From a virus, in the IMG/VR virus record IMGVR_UViG_3300033145_000244, positions 1 to 49,592 of that record: 49,592 bases of DNA; one strand, 5' to 3'. The notes under the pieces were generated by a model. That model saw only the letters and a list, made by a program, of their open reading frames with translations, searched no databases and was not told the origin of the DNA. The position numbers and the translations under genes were made by a program. Of this stretch, positions 7,033 to 14,046 are shown in pieces. Each line of letters starts with the position of its first letter. Within the stretch, counting starts at the first letter, position 1.

Positions 7033-7212
7033 GTGGGGGTAATAAATTCATGTGATAGGTGTGAGCGTTCACCAGTACCTGCTGAGGAGCTACATAGGGT
7101 AGAGATCAAGTGTGTTAATAATGACAAGCCATCAATGAAATCTATTGAGGTTTGTGTGTTCTGTAAGGAAGCACTTATACCATTGATAAGGGAGGTACAG
7201 GAGAATGAGTAA
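7033..7212 (+). CDS. Small zinc-ribbon-like protein (59 aa)
   Basis: A GTG start at 7033 follows AAGGAGG (7019-7025) at ideal spacing. An in-frame upstream ATG inside purZ lacks such a site. The 59 residues contain CDRC and CVFC, i.e. two C-x2-C pairs separated by about 30 residues, consistent with a single zinc ribbon. It overlaps the next small zinc-ribbon gene. Function unknown. Confidence 0.65.
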   Translation: MGVINSCDRCERSPVPAEELHRVEIKCVNNDKPSMKSIEVCVFCKEALIPLIREVQENE

Positions 7213-7360
7213 GCCATTAATATCATTTAGGTATTTTAAGTGTGAGAAGTGTGAAGGTGATATCAACGCAGAAGAGGAGTTTAAGTTTTTTGATGATAGA
7301 AAGATTTGTATGGACTGTTGGGGTAAATTATTAATGTATTTTGAAAATGAACTAGATTAA
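7205..7360 (+). CDS. Small zinc-ribbon-like protein (51 aa)
   Basis: ATG 7205, with GGGAGG and AGGAG upstream, encodes 51 residues (MSKPLISFRYFKCEKCEGDI...) with two C-x2-C pairs (CEKC and CMDC) about 25 residues apart. It overlaps the previous gene by 8 bases and ends ten bases before the ssDNA-binding-like gene. No specific role visible. Confidence 0.65.
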   Translation: MSKPLISFRYFKCEKCEGDINAEEEFKFFDDRKICMDCWGKLLMYFENELD

Positions 7361-7369
7361 GGAGGATTT

Positions 7370-8680
7370 ATGGGATGGGGAGCAGTAGACGGTCAAGGCT
7401 CAAGTGGTGGTGGGGTAGCAAAAGAAAATAAACTTGAATTAGTGCCAGGCACATCAAAAAAGGTTAGATTCTTATTGCCCAATAACTCAGAGCCATATAG
7501 CGTATGGACGCATTATATACCAAATTTTAATCCTGGTGTAAAGGCCAAGGGCAAGATAGTATATTGTCCTGGTATGGGTGTATGCCCAGCTTGTGGAAAC
7601 CCAGAATTCCGTACAAGGTTGACACATATAGTAAATGTATTTGATTATAGCACAAATAGTGTAAAGATTCTTGAAACTGGCAATATGATAATGAAACAGG
7701 CAAAGATGTTAAAAGATCAATTTGGCACGCTTGATGCTGTTGATATTGTGATTAATAGAACTGGTGCTGGTACTAATACATCATATACCATTATCACACT
7801 TCCAGTTACAGCAAATCTACCACCAGATATACAATTATTTGATTTACCGTCTATGTATGTTACAACGTCGGTAGAAGAGGTTACTAAAACGATGTCTGAT
7901 TTTGGACATCTTTCAGCACCAGTATCAGCGCAGGGTGCGGTACCAATTGCCAGTGCGCCAATGCAACAAGTGATACAGAAAGTTATGCCGCCAGTGCCAG
8001 TTGCACCACCACCAACCATGGCACCAGTGGTTACGAATGTGCCACCGCCAGTAACTAACATACCTGTACCCGTTACCAATATACCAGTTCCAGTAACGGT
8101 AGCACCAATTCCTGTACCACCACAGGTAGTAAATACACCGCCTGCGACAGCGGCACCTGTGGGTGCACCGACTACAGAGCAAACAAACATTGTTGATTTT
8201 GGTAAATACAAGGGTAAGACCCTAGATGAGGTCGCAACGATGGATATTGAATATCTTGATTGGGTGGCCAATAATGTACCAAAATTCAAGGATGCGGCAC
8301 GCAAACTGTATATTGCCACTAAGGCAATGGGTGTACAAGAAGCAGTGGCACAACCTGCACCAGCGGCAGTGCCACAGCCATTTATACAGGAATTAGAATC
8401 AGAAAAGGCGGCCGCAAATTACAAGCAACAAATGGCTAGTAATACAGCTGTTAGTCCTCAAGTAGTAAACAACATAGCAGACAATATTGAGATACAGGTA
8501 ATACGTATACAGAAGTTAATATCTGCAAAATTTGCTGGTAATTTTCAACGCGTGGCAGAGATTATGTCCACATGTAGTAAATCACCAACACACCCAAATG
8601 GTAAGATTGCCCTGGCTGAATTTAGCCCAGTGGAGCTTACACAACTTGAGTTTCACCTAAATGAGGAAGGCAAAGCATAG
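7370..8680 (+). CDS. ssDNA-binding-like protein with ExoX-like C-terminal domain
   Basis: A 436-residue protein. Residues about 20-180 resemble phage gp32-type single-strand binding proteins: KKVRFLLP, then a zinc-type cluster C66, C72, C75 (YCPGMGVCPAC) and beta-rich segments. Residues about 190-265 are a long Pro/Val/Ala-rich linker (repeated PVTNIPVPV). Residues about 274-320 read VDFGKYKGKTLDEV...YLDWV, matching the ExoX-like C-terminal domain found after DnaQ-type exonucleases. A helical tail follows. AAGGAGG lies 5 bases before the start. Its place between PurZ and the polymerase fits coating of replicating phage DNA. The SSB call rests on the fold pattern and context. Confidence 0.7.
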   Translation: MGWGAVDGQGSSGGGVAKENKLELVPGTSKKVRFLLPNNSEPYSVWTHYIPNFNPGVKAKGKIVYCPGMGVCPACGNPEFRTRLTHIVNVFDYSTNSVKILETGNMIMKQAKMLKDQFGTLDAVDIVINRTGAGTNTSYTIITLPVTANLPPDIQLFDLPSMYVTTSVEEVTKTMSDFGHLSAPVSAQGAVPIASAPMQQVIQKVMPPVPVAPPPTMAPVVTNVPPPVTNIPVPVTNIPVPVTVAPIPVPPQVVNTPPATAAPVGAPTTEQTNIVDFGKYKGKTLDEVATMDIEYLDWVANNVPKFKDAARKLYIATKAMGVQEAVAQPAPAAVPQPFIQELESEKAAANYKQQMASNTAVSPQVVNNIADNIEIQVIRIQKLISAKFAGNFQRVAEIMSTCSKSPTHPNGKIALAEFSPVELTQLEFHLNEEGKA

Positions 8681-8681
8681 C

Positions 8682-9020
8682 ATGTCAAGATTTAAGCTGG
8701 ACCCAGACAAAAAGGTTGTACACCATATAGTATATGACTATAACGGTAACTCGCATAAGCAAAAAGAGATAACGAAGTTAGTCTATTATGCTGAGCATGA
8801 TATTATTACCAGAATGCAGAGACGAGGTAAGTATATAAGCCAAGGATTCATAGATCATTTGAAGTATTTTATATGGAGATGTGAATGTCTGGGTCTGGCT
8901 ATAAATCTAGATGAGCTAGATCAGAAGAAGCGCGGTATTGTTAGTGGCCCAACAGAGGGCGAGATGTATGATATAATAAAGGAAGTAAAGGATAGGAGAG
9001 GGGAAAATGGCGGGGTGTAA
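8682..9020 (+). CDS. Unknown early protein (112 aa)
   Basis: A 112-residue, basic protein (MSRFKLDPDKKVVHHIVYDY...). ATG 8682 is chosen because AGGAAGG (8665-8671) is well spaced and the frame begins directly after the ssDNA-binding gene's stop. An in-frame start at 8661 would overlap that gene. The WRCECLGLAINLDEL segment is helical. Its gene neighbourhood suggests a replication accessory role, but no domain is recognised. Confidence 0.65.
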   Translation: MSRFKLDPDKKVVHHIVYDYNGNSHKQKEITKLVYYAEHDIITRMQRRGKYISQGFIDHLKYFIWRCECLGLAINLDELDQKKRGIVSGPTEGEMYDIIKEVKDRRGENGGV

Positions 9021-9306
9021 TATTGTACTAGCATACTATACTACAAAGCACAAAGAAGTTATAGGTGCTCCATACATGCCAATGTGGGGTAAGGATCTTA
9101 AGCTATTAAAAATGATAGTTGCGGTATACGGGGTAGAATATACCCACAAATTAATTGATGCCTTCTTTGATTATGGGCTAACTGATGATTGGATTAAGGA
9201 TAGGGGATTTACCATAGGTATCTTCCACTCGCAGATAAATAAGTTATTGATAGTTGTAAGAAACAAGAAGATAGAAGAAAAGGATGAGGAAGTAGGTACA
9301 TTATGA
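9007..9306 (+). CDS. Small protein, possible replication accessory
   Basis: A 99-residue protein with WGKDLKLLKMIVAVYGVEYTH...FFDYGLTDDWIKDRG followed by FTIGIFHSQINKLL. The order 'GKDLKLLK...YG...LID.FF...G.tIG.F..qiN.L' recurs, to my knowledge, in phage replication-organiser or helicase-loader-type proteins and in small stand-alone phage proteins. It overlaps the genes on both sides (9007-9020 and 9303-9306). The assignment is a pattern impression only. Confidence 0.55.
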   Translation: MAGCNIVLAYYTTKHKEVIGAPYMPMWGKDLKLLKMIVAVYGVEYTHKLIDAFFDYGLTDDWIKDRGFTIGIFHSQINKLLIVVRNKKIEEKDEEVGTL

Positions 9307-9695
9307 TTAATAGCTATGAATGGATACAAGAGCCAGGTGAGCAGGGTGATGCATTTATTGCTAGGAATAGATTACAACTGCAACAATTCTCAGATATGGT
9401 AAATAGACGTGGATTGTGTTATGTTGTTAAATTATGCGATGGTAGTATACGCGCCATGTGGGAAGATGAAATAAACATCAGCAAGCTTAAAGAAGAAGTC
9501 AGTGTGCCATTTGGCGCGGCATCAAGCTGTCCATTGTGCCAGCCATACGATTCAGAGGGCAATAGAAGGATGTTTATGGCAAGGATAATAGACCCCAGAT
9601 ATCCCAATGGATTTATTGATACTGATGGCATTGCAACAAAATGTGTATGTATATATAAAGGTGTTAAACGTGAACGACTAAAATTCATAAGCTAG
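9303..9695 (+). CDS. Unknown Cys-containing protein (130 aa)
   Basis: A 130-residue protein (MINSYEWIQEPGEQGDAFIA...) with CPLC in the middle and CVC near the C-terminus, which could form a zinc site. It starts in an ATGA overlap with the upstream gene and is followed by the NMP kinase gene after 8 bases. No domain is recognised. The context is nucleotide metabolism and replication. Confidence 0.6.
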   Translation: MINSYEWIQEPGEQGDAFIARNRLQLQQFSDMVNRRGLCYVVKLCDGSIRAMWEDEINISKLKEEVSVPFGAASSCPLCQPYDSEGNRRMFMARIIDPRYPNGFIDTDGIATKCVCIYKGVKRERLKFIS

Positions 9696-9703
9696 GAGCT
9701 ACA

Positions 9704-10279
9704 ATGCGTGTATCACTTATCGGATTACCTGGATCTGGCAAGACCACACTAGGTAAATTAATGGCAGATGTGCTAAACATAATGTACGTTAGTAGTGGTG
9801 ACCTAGCACGTGCACATGGATTCTCAGGATCAAAAGAAGAAGCTACTGGCCAACTGGCCAAGAATGAAGGCATAATACGTAAATTAATAATGTCTGTATT
9901 AGAAGATAGTGATGCGTATATTCTAGATGGATTCCCAAGGACAATTGAGCAGGTTAAAGAAGTTGATATCAAATTTGATGCCATTCTATATCTAGGCACC
10001 CCAGATCGCATCGCATATGGCAGACTAATAGAAAGAGGCAGAGATGATGATGTACCAGAGATAATAGATAGTAGATTTAAATTGTACCGTGAGATAACAC
10101 ACCCACTAGTGTGGCATTGGGAGCAAGAGAGGATACTAATAAAGCTAAATGCAAGTAAATCACCGCATGAATTACTTGGTGAGGCAGTAAATAAATTAGG
10201 CAAGGCCAAGATATTAATACCTAACAAATATATTAACACAATACTAAGAAGGTTAAAACGTGGACTACTTAATAACTAG
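9704..10279 (+). CDS. Adenylate kinase-family NMP kinase
   Basis: A 191-residue protein with the full Adk core: P-loop GLPGSGKT (residues 7-14), SSGDLAR (NMP-binding helix), DGFPRT, RGRDDD, and RFKLYREITHPLV matching 'RlxxYxxxTxPL'. It is a short-LID form without the zinc LID of Gram-positive enzymes. Adk transfers phosphate from ATP to AMP. Here, beside a PurZ homologue, it could phosphorylate dZMP, dAMP or another purine dNMP; that is inference. In described Z-phages host kinases are thought to do this step. The last 20 bases overlap the sigma-like gene. Confidence 0.85.
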   Translation: MRVSLIGLPGSGKTTLGKLMADVLNIMYVSSGDLARAHGFSGSKEEATGQLAKNEGIIRKLIMSVLEDSDAYILDGFPRTIEQVKEVDIKFDAILYLGTPDRIAYGRLIERGRDDDVPEIIDSRFKLYREITHPLVWHWEQERILIKLNASKSPHELLGEAVNKLGKAKILIPNKYINTILRRLKRGLLNN

Positions 10280-10832
10280 TGCAAGAGCTGGCAATACGTA
10301 CGCAATTCCAAAGTTAATGTATACATATAACAGCATTATAGAATCAACGATATATAGAGTATACACGACATTTGGTAAAACAATACCTGTTGTAGATATA
10401 TCAGACAGGGCAAGACAGATATTCAGGGCCTTTGTATTGGGAGAATATGAATTAGACGGTAGAGCAAAATTTAAATATTTCCTGTCTAAGATGTTATATG
10501 CAAAGTTAATACATGAATTTAGGCCCCTACACAGGAAGAAGAAGGTATTAGTACCACTTGAGTATCATAGTCTTGAACTAAGTGTACCGCCCAAAGTATG
10601 GCAACGTGAGCGTGCCAATATTATATATAAATTACTTAAGTTTGCCGAGAAGACCTTTACCAGGCAAGAAAATGCATTTATAGATAGATGTATACTAGGT
10701 GGTGAATCGCAGGCAGACCTGGCACGTGAATATAGGATAAGTAGGGCGCGTGCATCACAAATATATGGTCAAGCAATTGAAAAATTACGTGAAAAATTAC
10801 GCAGTATAGGAATAAAGAAGGGGGACCTATGA
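10260..10832 (+). CDS. Sigma-70-like transcription factor
   Basis: A 190-residue protein with an N-terminal helical region (YAIPKLMYTYNSIIESTIYR) reminiscent of sigma region 2, and a C-terminal helix-turn-helix typical of region 4: FTRQENAFIDRCILGGESQADLA, then EYRISRARASQIYGQAIEKLREKL. It starts at GTG 10260 within the kinase gene. The length and two-part layout resemble small ECF-like phage sigma factors. The likely role is redirecting host RNA polymerase to middle or late phage promoters; no classical late promoter is obvious in front of the terminase genes, which fits. Region 2 is divergent, so a transcription regulator is the alternative. Confidence 0.65.
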   Translation: MDYLITSARAGNTYAIPKLMYTYNSIIESTIYRVYTTFGKTIPVVDISDRARQIFRAFVLGEYELDGRAKFKYFLSKMLYAKLIHEFRPLHRKKKVLVPLEYHSLELSVPPKVWQRERANIIYKLLKFAEKTFTRQENAFIDRCILGGESQADLAREYRISRARASQIYGQAIEKLREKLRSIGIKKGDL

Positions 10833-11014
10833 GGGATTTTGCATACGCCATCATTAATAAAAATAATAGTAAAATATGTGAATATTTACCACACACTGGA
10901 TTAAGTATATACGAGTTTAGATACGATGCAGAAAAATTAGTAAAGAGATGGAATCGTATAACACATAGTCACCCATATATTGTAATAAAAGTCAGGATAG
11001 TAAAGGTAAAATAA
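10829..11014 (+). CDS. Small unknown protein (61 aa)
   Basis: A 61-residue basic protein (MRDFAYAIINKNNSKICEYL...) starting in an ATGA overlap with the sigma-like gene and sharing its final base with the polymerase ATG (TAATG at 11012-11016). The GGGGGACCT before the ATG is an adequate ribosome binding site. No domain seen. Confidence 0.6.
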   Translation: MRDFAYAIINKNNSKICEYLPHTGLSIYEFRYDAEKLVKRWNRITHSHPYIVIKVRIVKVK

Positions 11015-13581
11015 TGTTTACACATCTACATGTACATTCCCACTACAGTATGCTTGATGGACTACCATCACCAGAGCAGATAGTACTACGCGCCAAGGAA
11101 TTAGGACAGAGTGCTGTTGCCCTGACTGACCATGGTAATATGTGTGGTATATTTGAGTTCTATAAGAAGGGTATAGAGCATGGCATTAAGCCAATACTTG
11201 GGTATGAGGCGTATGTTGCCGCTGGCAATGATCGCTTCTTTAAGAGTGCAAAGAAGGGTGAGAAAAGCTCATACCATATTACCCTACTAGCGAAGAATAA
11301 CATCGGGTATCAAAACCTTATTAAGCTATCAACATTGGCCTATACGGAAGGATTCTATTATAAACCACGCATAGATTACAAACTACTAGGACAACACAGT
11401 GAGGGTATTATATGTATGTCCTCATGTATGTCTGGTGAAATACCACAATGCATACTAAATAATTGTGCCATCGGCGCACAGAGCATAATACAATGGCTAT
11501 CTGACTGTTTTAAGGGTGATTTCTACTTAGAGGTACAGGATCATGGTATACCAGAACAAAAGACCATAAATAATTGGATATACGATTGGACAAAGAATAA
11601 TATAGTTGCCACTAATGATACCCATTATTGTAATGCATCAGACGCGAAGGCGCATGAGATAATGCTTGCCATAAGTGTGAATAAACACATCTACCGCCCA
11701 GACGCATTCAGATTTTCAACCAACGAATTTTATATGAAGAGTGAGCCTGAGATGCTACAGTTATTCCCACGGCACGCAATAGAGACAACGCAAGAGATTG
11801 TCGACAAGTGCAATGTTACGCTTGAAATGGGCAAGAAGCATCCCATCGTTTCGCAAGAGGATGCCTTCTCTTACCTTAAAAATAGGTGTGAAAGCCAAAT
11901 ATACAGATTTCCTTCAAGCTACGAAGAAAGATACCTACATGAGATGGAGGCAATACGTAAAACAGGGTATGCTGAGTATTTATATGTGGTGGCTGACTTC
12001 ATATCATACGCTAAGGCGATGGGTATACCAGTAGGTGCTGGACGTGGTAGTAGTGCGGGTAGTCTAGTATGTTACCTACTAGGTATAACAGAAATAGATC
12101 CGATAGAATATGGTCTCTTATTTGAAAGGTTTATTAACATAGAAAGGATAGCACCACCAGATATAGATGTTGATGTGTGCCAGCTACGTAGGGGTGAGAT
12201 AATAGACTACCTAAAGGCAGCATATGGGGATGATAATGTTGCACAGCTTATAACATTTGGCACACTTAAAGCAAAGGCAGCAGTAAAGGATCTATGCAGG
12301 GCACTAAACGTATCATTTGATGCAGCTAGTAAATTGACAAAGATAATAGGCAACCACTTTGAGGGTGATGTTGCTGAATTAATGGGGAATAGGGCCTTTA
12401 TTAAGGGACTAGAGGGGATGCTTAATACACAACAATATAATGATTTTATGTATGCCCTGCCACGCATAGAAGGCAAATTACGTACAAGTTCAACACATGC
12501 CGCTGGCGTAGTAATAGCACGTGAGAAATTAATAAATATATTGCCTCTACAGAAGAAGGTTACATCTGATGATATACTAACACAGTATGATATGAATTGT
12601 GTAGAGGATATAGGATTATTAAAATTTGATGTACTTGGTCTACGTACACTAACTATCATACAGGATACATGTAATGCAATAGATATACGCCCACAAGAGA
12701 TAACACTTGAGGACACATATACGTATGAGATGTTACGTAGAGGTGAAACATTTGGTGTCTTCCAGTATGAGGGGTGGGGGTATACAAAATTTATTAAGCG
12801 TATACAGCCAACTGAATTTGCCCACCTAATCGATCTCGGCGCACTCTTTAGACCAGGACCCCTGAATTCGGGGATGGCAGAGACGTACATAGCTAGAATG
12901 CGTAGCGGTGAGCGCGATTATGATGTTAAATTAAGTGAAATATTGATAGATACATATGGTGTTATCTTATACCAAGAACAAGTTATGATGATATGTCAAA
13001 AGATTGCAGGCTTTACCATGAATGAAGCTGACGCCATGCGCAAAGCGATAGGTAAGAAGGATAAATCCTTAATGGATGAGGTCATAGCGCAATTCAAATT
13101 TAGTGCCATTAATATGATGGGCAATAGTGTTGAATACGTTGAAGACCTGGTTGGTAGACTGGTAACCTTTGCCAGATACGGATGGAATAAAGCACATGCT
13201 GTTAGTTATGCACTATTATCATACCAGACCGCATATCTTAAATATAATCATTGTACACCGTATTTTTGTTCCCTGGCCAATGCTTATATCGCAGATAATG
13301 ATAGACTTAGTAAGATATATAAAGAGGCTGGTAGATATGGAGTAATATTACAATCAGCTAACGTAAATATTAGTGAGGTACAACATGTAGTACACAATGG
13401 TACAATATATAGGGGATTACGGTCACTAAAGGGAATAGGGTCTAAGTCATGTGAGGCTATAATATTGGAACGCAATGCCAATGGTGAATTCACGAGTGTA
13501 GAGGATTTTAGGTCGCGCATAGCACCAAAGTTGGTAAATAAATGTGCATTTCAAACATTAATAGATGGGGGTGCATTCTAA
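11014..13581 (+). CDS. dnaE: DNA polymerase III alpha subunit (DnaE-type)
   Basis: An 855-residue C-family polymerase. The N-terminal PHP domain is clear (FTHLHVHSHYSMLDG, LTDHGNMCG, ISCMSG-type loop). The palm carries the catalytic aspartates D383 and D385 (PPDIDVDV) and D539 (LKFDVLGLRTL), with ITFGTLKAKAAVKD and GRGSSAGSLVCYLLGIT nearby. The fingers follow (RPGPLNSGM, YQEQVMMI, RKAIGKKD, NKAHAVSYALLSYQTAYLK), then a helix-hairpin-helix region (LRSLKGIGSKSCEAI). It is shorter than E. coli DnaE (1160) because the OB-fold and tau-binding C-terminus is missing. It is presumably the phage replicase. If the DNA contains Z, this enzyme rather than a PolA-type DpoZ would have to accept dZTP. Confidence 0.95.
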   Translation: MFTHLHVHSHYSMLDGLPSPEQIVLRAKELGQSAVALTDHGNMCGIFEFYKKGIEHGIKPILGYEAYVAAGNDRFFKSAKKGEKSSYHITLLAKNNIGYQNLIKLSTLAYTEGFYYKPRIDYKLLGQHSEGIICMSSCMSGEIPQCILNNCAIGAQSIIQWLSDCFKGDFYLEVQDHGIPEQKTINNWIYDWTKNNIVATNDTHYCNASDAKAHEIMLAISVNKHIYRPDAFRFSTNEFYMKSEPEMLQLFPRHAIETTQEIVDKCNVTLEMGKKHPIVSQEDAFSYLKNRCESQIYRFPSSYEERYLHEMEAIRKTGYAEYLYVVADFISYAKAMGIPVGAGRGSSAGSLVCYLLGITEIDPIEYGLLFERFINIERIAPPDIDVDVCQLRRGEIIDYLKAAYGDDNVAQLITFGTLKAKAAVKDLCRALNVSFDAASKLTKIIGNHFEGDVAELMGNRAFIKGLEGMLNTQQYNDFMYALPRIEGKLRTSSTHAAGVVIAREKLINILPLQKKVTSDDILTQYDMNCVEDIGLLKFDVLGLRTLTIIQDTCNAIDIRPQEITLEDTYTYEMLRRGETFGVFQYEGWGYTKFIKRIQPTEFAHLIDLGALFRPGPLNSGMAETYIARMRSGERDYDVKLSEILIDTYGVILYQEQVMMICQKIAGFTMNEADAMRKAIGKKDKSLMDEVIAQFKFSAINMMGNSVEYVEDLVGRLVTFARYGWNKAHAVSYALLSYQTAYLKYNHCTPYFCSLANAYIADNDRLSKIYKEAGRYGVILQSANVNISEVQHVVHNGTIYRGLRSLKGIGSKSCEAIILERNANGEFTSVEDFRSRIAPKLVNKCAFQTLIDGGAF

Positions 13582-13757
13582 TGGATAAAATAAAGATTAC
13601 TATTAGTATAGATATCGGTATGGATGTCTATGGGGCTTGCTGTACTATGTATGGTAGCCAAGGAGATCACATGCTAGAAAAACGCTGTGAACAATTAAAG
13701 GTGAGTATTTTAAGAACGATTAAATTGATAAAGGAGGGATCATGCCAAAAGAACTAA
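13581..13757 (+). CDS. Small unknown protein (58 aa)
   Basis: ATG 13581 shares one base with the polymerase stop (TAATG), with GGGGG about 9 bases upstream. This is preferred over an in-frame start inside the polymerase gene. The 58 residues (MDKIKITISIDIGMDVYGAC...) begin with a beta-strand pair and contain three Cys. The end overlaps the next gene. Unknown function. Confidence 0.55.
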   Translation: MDKIKITISIDIGMDVYGACCTMYGSQGDHMLEKRCEQLKVSILRTIKLIKEGSCQKN

Positions 13758-13933
13758 AGACAACAAGATTTCATAATGTAGTAGCAAGAGCAGATGCATT
13801 GCATCAACAATTGATACTGGGAACAGCAAAATACTGTGGTAAACTACCAGTAGAATACAAACTAAAACACCTTAAGCTAGGCGAGGTAGCAACCATAATG
13901 GCAATATGTGAAGACTTAGATAGGGAGGTATAA
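13742..13933 (+). CDS. Small unknown protein (63 aa)
   Basis: A 63-residue, basic helical protein (MPKELKTTRFHNVVARADAL...) with a good AAAGGAGGGATC ribosome binding site. It lies in the short run of small overlapping genes between polymerase and ribonucleotide reductase. No recognised family. Confidence 0.6.
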   Translation: MPKELKTTRFHNVVARADALHQQLILGTAKYCGKLPVEYKLKHLKLGEVATIMAICEDLDREV

Positions 13934-14046
13934 TGTGTATAAGGATTACTGACTTACATACAGCACCATGGGTAATGTATGGCTGGTCTGTGTGTATATC
14001 AATTGGCAAATGTAAATTAATAATTGAACTACAATGGGGGGAATAA
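13933..14046 (+). CDS. Small unknown protein (37 aa)
   Basis: ATG 13933 overlaps the previous stop (TAATG) and follows GGGAGGTA. It encodes 37 residues (MCIRITDLHTAPWVMYGWSV...) ending IIELQWGE directly before the ribonucleotide reductase ATG. The beta-rich, Trp-containing sequence and tight packing suggest a real small gene. Confidence 0.5.
   Translation: MCIRITDLHTAPWVMYGWSVCISIGKCKLIIELQWGE

Noticed and set aside
7717-8319. 200-residue minus-strand frame opposite the ssDNA-binding-like gene
   Set aside because: It mirrors the Pro/Val-rich linker; the plus-strand gene has a strong start, domain content and operon position.
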